Below are positions 57,440 through 64,000 of a stretch of 64,000 nt of DNA, one piece after another. The notes under the pieces are model-generated. The model saw only the letters and a program-made list of their open reading frames with translations, was not told the origin of the DNA and ran no database searches. Numbering within the stretch: the stretch's first letter is position 1; each line of letters starts with the position of its first letter. The position numbers and the translations under genes were made by a program. Source of the stretch: Durusdinium trenchii (lineage: Eukaryota > Sar > Dinophyceae > Suessiales > Symbiodiniaceae); NCBI GenBank assembly GCA_963970005.1, contig CAXAMN010018557.1:729839-793838 (forward strand), written 5' to 3'.

Positions 57440-57907
57440 ATGTTGACCCCAGGCATAAAAAAGCTGAAAACATCTGCAGATGCCAAGAGCAGCTTTTTGG
57501 CTGTGCAGGTCCTAGGCCACCCCACAACCCGATGCTGCAAGCCCTGCCATGCCAACTTAGTGGTATTGCCAGATGCGGCTACTCATATCAGGTTGCTTTG
57601 CCTGAATGCCTGTTCAGGGTCGTGCTCTCAGCCATTCAAGAGTCTTTGCATCTTGTTTCCTCTGTTTTTTGAGTTTGAAGAGGCTCCAATAGTCACTAGT
57701 TCTAGTCTTCCTTTCGGATGCATTCGGATGCCCCCAACCAACGACATCGTCGTGGTGGTGGTGGTGGTGGTGGTGTGTAGCGTTAGGTTTGGTGGCCTCA
57801 TGTTCAAATGGAGGTGGTGTGGACTAGACAAACTGATAAGCACCTGCCTCGACTTCAATGCCCTTTCCAAGGCGAGGCATTTGCGTGAATGGCATGTGTC
57901 AATGTGA
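57440..57907 (+). CDS. Possible Cys-containing exon, then GTG repeat
   Basis: After the acceptor-like TTGGCTGTGCAG (to 57507) the frame reads VLGHPTTRCCKPCHANLVVL and PDAATHIR. The open frame runs on through a GTGGTG microsatellite (57752-57776), which is probably intronic. Only the first 30 codons look real. Confidence 0.3.
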   Translation: MLTPGIKKLKTSADAKSSFLAVQVLGHPTTRCCKPCHANLVVLPDAATHIRLLCLNACSGSCSQPFKSLCILFPLFFEFEEAPIVTSSSLPFGCIRMPPTNDIVVVVVVVVVCSVRFGGLMFKWRWCGLDKLISTCLDFNALSKARHLREWHVSM

Positions 57908-58305
57908 GATTGGGTCGGCAGCTGAGCAGAGCCACGCACTTGGGTGAGCGGATCGGATTTGCTGAGAAAATGATACAAGATGATACAAGGTAATACAAGG
58001 CAGGGGTCGCCTAAGGGTCCCAGCTCCTCTCAAAAGTGTATGTTTGATTTGTTTGCTTTGTTTTGGTTGCTTTTTGGCCTCTAAATATACTACCGTCTAG
58101 GGCTGATGCAACTGAAAAAATCCTCTGAAGATTTTGGGAACAGCAGCTTGAGATTTCAGCGTTTTCTTGAGCAACAAGATCCATACATCCATACCAGGAC
58201 CGGATTTCTGACTCTTTGTTTTCAGAATCTTCACATATTTGCAGGTGGTTGGGTGCCTTAGGGTTGATCTAGTCTCTTTTTGCCTCTACCTTCATTCGGC
58301 TTAAG

Positions 58306-58420
58306 CGTGAGGTTTCATGGCGATGACTGCTCGATTTTTATGATCGAATTTGAGAACCAAAATTTCGGCATCTATGCGGATGAAGAAGCGGCTGGCACTG
58401 ATGCCGCCACCGCGGCGTAG
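58306..58420 (+). CDS. Exon with EGF-like end and acidic tail
   Basis: After a pyrimidine-rich stretch ending TTAAG the frame reads VRFHGDDCSIFMIEFENQNF, then GIYADEEAAGTDAATAA and TAG. RFHGDDC is how EGF modules end, so an earlier Cys-rich exon should precede it. It may be a further piece of the kelch/EGF gene or a separate one. Confidence 0.45.
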
Positions 58421-59713
58421 CCGACCAGCTACTGTAGATGTCCTGAAACACATTTGCCATTCGTGATGAAATGGCACATTGCACCACTCAAACATGCTTG
58501 AAGCAGGTTTCGAAGGACATCAGGCTCAAATTATTCCCGCAAAATGCGGGAACTTGTCCATAACGCTCAATCTGAACCTTGCGGCAGTTTCCGGTACAAA
58601 CTCTTTCAAGGGAGCTTGTTCTTTTTGCAGGCTGCAAGATTCAGATTTGTCTCAGTGGGTGTGTTCCGCACACTATGGTGTTGCAAAAGCTGCTCGTTTG
58701 GTGGACAGAGCTTGGGTCATAAGTGGAACGTAGTGCTTTCAGGGCTCCCGGCCGGCTGACTGGCTGGTCTTGGCAGGAAAAGCGCTGATCAATGGAATGG
58801 ACGCCCTGTGCCAAGTGGATTTCTAAGTGAAAGCATAATAAGGTTCTTTAAAGGACAAACAATTGCAGAGGCGGAAAGAAACACTAATCATAACTTTGCT
58901 TTTCTACGTACTAGCTAGCGCCGCTGAGGTAGTCGGGGGAAGCCAACCAAGACGTACTGAGGGACGCTGAATATGCTACCTCTCACAGTAGACGTGGCGA
59001 TGTGGGTTCTGAAATTGATCCCTCCGGTGTGCTATGACTTGGTACTCCCTGCGGAACCGTCCAAAAGATTGCGCCTCACAAACATCATGTTCGAGCATTT
59101 AGATCACGAGGGAGAGAGTCACGCGTTTAGAAACTAAATGCAATTGTATGATTCTGTCGGCTCAAGCATAGCGAGTGGAGGGTGCCATATCACGAGTCAA
59201 TGCTAGGGCCACATTCCTCCAGTACTCCTCAGCAGTGCACCGACCACTGCCGATTAGGGCATGCGTTCCTTTCGACCTGTATGAAGATTTTCACCGTAGT
59301 GCGGATTCAGGGCTTTCCGAATCGGCAGGACTGTCAGCGTGTCTAAAGCCAAGGACTGTCTCAGCTTGTCTAGGCGGCCTTGTAGAGGTGCTCGTGCCCC
59401 AAACCGCCCGCCATGAGCAAGGCAGCCAAGGCCAATCAGGCCGGTTGCTGTGCATGTTGGATGCTTGCAGTGCTGAAACGAAGTTCTGATGGCTTTGATA
59501 TGCTTTGATCAAAGACATTTCAGTCGAAGATTAGTCTTGCTCAGGCACCCAGCAAGATAGCTGAGTCGTCCTTTGGCGCGGAGGATGAAGTCGTGGCCTG
59601 ATGTTGTGAGCAAACATCGTTCTCGCATTCAGATGTACAGCAATCGTTAGTTTTGCAGGTGCAAAATCGCGATTTAAGATTTTGATTGGTGGTTATTTCA
59701 CGGATTTCCGCAG

Positions 59714-59932
59714 GATGTCTACCATCAAACCCCTGATAGAAGAGGCTTGTGCAAAAACAAAGTTCCTGAAGGTCATTTTAAGCCTGATCATGCCAAGGCA
59801 CTTGGACAAGGTCTCCCTGCGCATTGGACAATAGAGGCTGGAGTGACATTGAGCCACCAATTTGCAGAGGAGCATAATCTGCCATGGGGGCACACAGCGC
59901 AGATGGCGCGTTATTTGCCTCCAGGAATTGCT
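59714..59932 (+). CDS. Exon of a multi-exon gene, unrecognised family
   Basis: The acceptor TTTCCGCAG and donor GTAAGC enclose 73 codons, phase 0 at both ends: DVYHQTPDRRGLCKNKVPEG, HFKPDHAKALGQGLPAHWTI and EEHNLPWGHTAQMARYLPPG. The reading frame is unambiguous in composition. I do not recognise the domain. Confidence 0.6.
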
Positions 59933-60094
59933 GTAAGCGGCTTGACGGGTATACGTTATAATATATATATATACATTGACGTCAGGCTCTCACGAGGACT
60001 GCCTCAATTTGTGACAGCTCCCGGTAGCTTCTCATGCCCCCCGTGACTTTTTCACGTATTCCTTTCATGTTGACACATCTTTCGCATCTGCAAG

Positions 60095-60244
60095 GCTCTA
60101 GATGAGCGGGTTCAGAGTTTGTTGGAGAGCTACTTGTCCTCCGCAAAGTCTGACGACGCCATCAAGAACTTCAAGGATATGCAGGGAACCGCAGGGCCTA
60201 GATATGTCATGCTTAAAAAGGGCGTTGACTTACGCTTTGGTGCA
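60095..60244 (+). CDS. Next exon of the same gene
   Basis: It joins in phase 0 to the exon ending 59932 over a 162-bp intron. It reads ALDERVQSLLESYLSSAKSD, DAIKNFKDMQGTAGPRY and VMLKKGVDLRFGA. TAG follows two codons later unless a donor at GTGTAG is used. The exon at 60823 starts in the right phase to continue. Confidence 0.55.
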
Positions 60245-60822
60245 GTGTAGTGCCAAGTGGTAAATGGTCCCCAACACGAGCGGTGCCGAACATGGAAAAG
60301 GCGACCGCTGTGTGAGGTGTGACAGATGTTAATGTCCACTTGATAAAGATATCAATAATTTGATTGAAGTGATCTTCCCCGCCCGAGACAGACCCAGACA
60401 AACTGGCTCGGACGGAGGATTTTGCAGCCGAAACTCCGGGGGTCTTTGATGAGGCCGGTGCGGGGAATTCTTGACTTTGCCTGGCATTGGGCTGAAGAAA
60501 AATGGCAGACCTGTGTATGTACAATACGGTATAGGGCAGTGAAAAGGGTTTGCCAGCAACTTTTTTGAAGTGAGAGACAGCCAGCTAGATCCCCACGATC
60601 TGTTCGTGCTTGGATCAAGTCTGCGAGCGTGATTATCGAACGTACAACATTCTCCACAAGAAACCTAATTAACGAGCTGATTCGACTTGAAAAGCCATTA
60701 AGAATTTTTGAGTGCTACAGATGAGGCTTTTGAGCAAGGCCACACCCTATCATTTTCCTGGCTTGTAGATGAGAATTTAAAGTTGATTGATTCTTGGATT
60801 GGTTGCTGATTGCCGTTCGCAG

Positions 60823-60918
60823 GTGGTGGTTTGTGCCTTGCGAACAGCTCTTGGTCGAACAGAGAAGCAGCGAAAAATGGTCACAGACCTCTTGGAGCTT
60901 TTGTACAAGGAGTCATGA
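60823..60918 (+). CDS. Probable exon of the same gene
   Basis: After GATTGCCGTTCGCAG the frame reads VVVCALRTALGRTEKQRKMV and TDLLELLYKES, then TGA at 60916. A GA-type donor at AAG|GAGTCA (60910) would keep phase 0 and avoid the stop. The start resembles thiolase N-termini, but the rest does not. Confidence 0.4.
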   Translation: MVVCALRTALGRTEKQRKMVTDLLELLYKES

Positions 60919-61176
60919 GGGATCGGGGCCCGAATCGGGGGGGGCAAGGGCAAGGGTTAAGTTTGAGGCCTGAAAGCATGGATATCATAGCAGTGAACAG
61001 TCAGTCCGAGGGCTTTGAAGGAACCCTTCGGTGACAGGCCTCGGCCTTCGAACCCTCGGTTTCCGTCTTCTTTGCGAAAACACACCCGGTTGTGGGTGGT
61101 TGTGGCCAAAAAGCGGAACAACAGAGACTTAGCTTGCGTGGACTTAGGATCACAGACTGCCAAGAGAACACCATAG

Positions 61177-61290
61177 AACAGCGCGCTTCCAGCGAGGCAC
61201 CTCGCTTCCTCCCCGAACCATGAAGCTGGAACAGGTCTCGTTGAGCTTTTCAACACGCTGCAGGACAATGTACTTGACCGACCTTCACTT
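61177..61290 (+). CDS. Exon of the same gene
   Basis: 38 codons, phase 0 at both ends: NSALPARHLASSPNHEAGTG and LVELFNTLQDNVLDRPSL, ending at donor GTGAGG. The acceptor (ACACCATAG) is weak. Confidence 0.45.
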
Positions 61291-61543
61291 GTGAGGGGCT
61301 ACGCGACACTGATTTGCACCTGGCAGGCCCAACATGGTGAGAGTGGGGAGGGCCTAATTATTTGTTGATTTCTACTGCAGGGAGATTGTGGAGTTTGTGA
61401 CAGATTGACCTTCACTGTTCTGCATTAGCTAGCTAGCGTTCCTTGATTCACCAATTCCTTCCGAATCCAATCTGCGCTCTGTCTTTTGAACACTTATTGT
61501 AAATAAGTTAATCCCTGGTGGCACGGTTGCAAGATGTTGCAAG

Positions 61544-61693
61544 GAACTGTCCTCTACCAGTGGCAGTGATGCCTTGACCCACTTGGCGGCAATGCTGTGG
61601 GAGACTCTGGCGATTCGTCACGCCTGGATTTTGGTCAGCAAGAAACACAATTCTCACAGCGGGCACCCCGACCTCAAGTGGAGGTTGGAGCAT
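61544..61693 (+). CDS. Exon of the same gene
   Basis: 50 codons, phase 0 at both ends: ELSSTSGSDALTHLAAMLWE, TLAIRHAWILVSKKHNSHSG and HPDLKWRLEH before donor GTGAAG. A likely following exon begins after the AG at about 61816 (EGMNRTTGVSLLMWLKLPL). Confidence 0.5.
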
Positions 61694-62369
61694 GTGAAGG
61701 CTAATACTTACTTATTACTTATATAAATACAAACTGCTGGGCCATATCATATAACCTGCGGGACATATGAGGATGATAGAAGCGGCATTGATCACAGGCC
61801 TACTGATTCTCGCAGGAAGGGATGAACAGGACCACTGGTGTGTCACTCCTTATGTGGTTGAAGCTGCCGCTTAGGCTGAAGTGCATCAGAAGCGGATGCA
61901 TAGTGGAAGAGTTTCTGACTAGGCCTGGCTGACAGAGTGGGAGACTGCAGGCTTTGGCATGCGCAAGCATGGAGTTCATATATTTAGGTACTTTGGAATT
62001 TGGAATGGGCAATTGTCCGACTTTGAAACAGGCTCCACGAAAACCACAAATTATATAGCAGCAGAAAGAGTTTATGTGATGAGTTAGTTTATCCGAATGA
62101 GTCTTTGCCTGCTGCTTCCCCTCAACCTCTTCCCAAGTTTGGCCCGCAGACCTGTGGGCCGTGTGGGCCGTGCTGTTCGTCACCGGGGTCAGACTCGCCA
62201 TGGCATCATGGGATCGGTGGACATCCCTGGGCAACTCCATGCAAGTCCATCTCATATTTTGTCAATTTTGTTGACAGTGGTGCGTTTGAAACATGTTTAA
62301 CCAGCACATGCCCCTTGCGTTTTGATCCACGGCTCTTCTTTGGTCTTCTCCACAAGCAATATGGAGCAG

Positions 62370-62478
62370 GTTGCCTGAGGGCTTTCTAGCAGCAGTGCTT
62401 CGAGATGACGAAGCCCAGGCTGTGGTCTCGTGGCAAGTGATGTGTTTTCGTCACCTGGAACCAGGCCGTTGTGCAAAT
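62370..62478 (+). CDS. Exon of the same gene
   Basis: The acceptor ATATGGAGCAG is followed by LPEGFLAAVLRDDEAQAVVS and WQVMCFRHLEPGRCAN, phase 0 at donor GTAAGG. Confidence 0.5.
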
Positions 62479-62587
62479 GTAAGGAGTGCAACATCATCCA
62501 GGTCCACGAAAAGTAAACCTGATCACATAGAACCTCTTCAATCACTATTGACCACCTACAACCCTTCTTGGGGCTATTTGGCAACAG

Positions 62588-62674
62588 TCCACGCCCAGCG
62601 TGCTTGTGGCCAGCCTGTTCCAGGATACGAAGGAGCTTGAGAAGGCGGGCCTCATGACCCGTTTCCCGTGTTGA
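62588..62674 (+). CDS. Terminal exon of the same gene
   Basis: It starts after GGGCTATTTGGCAACAG, in phase with 62478 (intron 109 bp). It reads STPSVLVASLFQDTKELEKA and GLMTRFPC, then TGA at 62672. An alternative frame across the same DNA (PSWGYLATVHAQRACG) is open too, but would need intron retention. Confidence 0.55.
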   Translation, partial: STPSVLVASLFQDTKELEKAGLMTRFPC

Positions 62675-62928
62675 ACATGATCTTACAACAGACCTCTTGA
62701 GCAGCTCGTGAAAGATTATAGAAAGAGACACTCCTGAGGTCCTAGCGGAAGGTGGATCAGCGATTTTGAAGCAGTTATTATATACTTATGGTTGGTAAGG
62801 TATTCATATTCTATAGAGACTCGGGACCTGCAGCAATCTCATTTTGTGCTGGTATGTTGTGCTGTCCATCCATTGATGTCTTGAGTAATTAGATTTTATA
62901 CCTTCCATGCAGATCAGGATTGTGAAGC

Positions 62929-63051
62929 ATGAACTTCGAGGTTGAATGCCCCAAGCCAAAGGACGCACTATACAGGTCTTTGCACTGTGATCAGGTCCGA
63001 GATCGCTTGCATCACTTCAAGCAAGGGATTGAGGTGCGAGAACCTGCCTGA
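62929..63051 (+). CDS. Possible first exon of the next gene
   Basis: ATG 62929 opens MNFEVECPKPKDALYRSLHC and DQVRDRLHHFKQGIE. A donor-like GTGCGA at 63033 would end it, or the frame stops at 63049. The start codon is 255 bp past the previous stop, and a TGA two codons upstream closes the frame. Confidence 0.4.
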   Translation: MNFEVECPKPKDALYRSLHCDQVRDRLHHFKQGIEVREPA

Positions 63052-63725
63052 AAAAAAAACATTGCCCAGCCCATGGAGGGCACGAGGGCGATATTCGGTA
63101 TTTGAACATATTTCAAGCAAGTGCTCCATGTTCTTGTCTTGGTGGCCCCACTTACTTGAGAATGCGGCCTTTCCAGGGCGCAAAGCTCTTGGAAACACCA
63201 CTGCCATCGGTGGAGCAAGCGTTTTCCGTCCTCAAGGACCAGGCCTCGGCAGACAGAAATAGAAATGGATGGTGAAATGATGACGGAAAGCGATGAATAT
63301 CGCTTTGAGTTGCTCCCCGGAGGTTCTGCTGGGGGGGGGGGGTGAAAGTTCGAGATTTTGATTTGCAGACTTTTGGGGTGTCTTGAGGCAGGATCGAAGG
63401 TGCAAAGAACACTGTAATTTACAGTAAAAAGTGGCTTTGGGTGGGTTTGTGTTGAGCTTATTTGCCCTCAAAAAGTTGCATTTTACCTGCACGGGAGGCA
63501 ATTTTTGATGTTTTTATTGTTTTCTGGCATTCAAAGGCTTTGAAGGGCAATGTGCATAAAACACTGTAAAACACAGTGAAAAAAAAATACTTTTTGAGAT
63601 CATTAATGCACTGTTTTTTGACAAACTGGGCCCCGACTTTCCACAAGGGAATCGGATACAAAAATGACAGAGAAAATGCAAAAAAAGTCGGCGGCGTTCC
63701 ACAGCACCACTTGCATCACTACGAG
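63052..63725. other. No supportable gene
   Basis: It contains a 13-base poly-G at about 63330 and two ACACTGTAA-type short inverted motifs near 63409 and 63561. Otherwise nothing is recognised. Confidence 0.4.
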
Positions 63726-64000
63726 GTGCATGGGAGGCACAAAGATTACAGAAGAGACGGAAACAAAGCAAATCAACTTAAGATGAGAACTTTTTTGTCA
63801 CCAAGGCCCACAAGAAGACAGAAAGAGCACAGACGAGACAAAAACAAAGCAAATCAACTTAAAGCAAATCAACTTAAGATGAGAGTTTTTTGACACCAAG
63901 GCCCACAAGAAGACAGAAGGAGCACAGAAGAGACAGAAACAAAGCAAATCAACTTAAGATGAGAGTTTTTTGGCACCAAGGCCCACAAGAAGACAGAAAG
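63726..64000. repeat. 80-bp tandem repeat, runs off the window
   Basis: Units begin GCCCACAAGAAGACAGAA at 63806, 63901 and 63981, with a diverged first unit before. The second unit is 95 bp because AAGCAAATCAACTTA is duplicated inside it. Each unit contains AAACAAAGCAAATCAACTTA. The array continues beyond the window. Confidence 0.85.

Noticed and set aside
60823-60918. Thiolase N-terminus (VVVCALRTALGR)
   Set aside because: Only about twelve residues resemble thiolases; neighbouring exons do not.

Overview
The window looks like dinoflagellate nuclear DNA. Coding signal is broken into many short exons, nearly all on the plus strand, joined by introns with pyrimidine-rich AG|G acceptors. A 5' end resembling the dinoflagellate spliced leader (DinoSL) sits in front of two coding units. 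A decayed tyrosine-recombinase retroelement resembles ones I know from dinoflagellate genomes. Simple repeats and minisatellites are scattered throughout. I see no bacterial-style operon, rRNA, convincing tRNA or CRISPR array. Species cannot be named from this sequence.

Layout. 1-2440: no gene I can support. 2446-8998: a degraded DIRS-like element in the order ORF1 of unknown family, tyrosine recombinase with a complete catalytic set, zinc-binding gag-like ORF, FSGTARLTAAV-type ORF, RNase H. No reverse transcriptase core is visible. A 175-bp direct repeat with a perfect hairpin lies at 8824 and 9371. 9546-19500: mostly non-coding, with minisatellites (12.6-13.2 kb, 14.8-15.1 kb) and exon-like pieces at 16.3 and 18.3 kb. 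19502-19961: an intact small PDZ-like gene without introns, directly behind a spliced-leader remnant, so probably a retroposed mRNA. 20-35 kb: repeat-rich with scattered low-confidence exons, including a TTCTATAGAA-rich repeat block at 27.8-28.6 kb and several CTAGTAGC-type clusters. 35.8-43.0 kb: exon-like pieces ending in a 1.76-kb terminal exon with glycosyltransferase-like C-terminal features.

44.9-57.3 kb is the richest part. Many exons encode kelch-type blades (VYGG, VFGG, LFGG; LNDLWILNV), a Thr-rich linker, EGF-like cysteine modules and a hydrophobic C-terminal helix. I read them as one or two genes for large membrane-anchored kelch/EGF surface proteins. 59.7-62.7 kb is a second multi-exon gene with mostly phase-compatible exons and no family I recognise. 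A further start codon follows only 255 bp after its stop, giving the head-to-tail arrangement usual in dinoflagellates. The window ends inside an 80-bp tandem repeat.

Exon limits are my own reading of open frames and splice-like sites. Joins supported by matching phase are stated; the rest are approximate.
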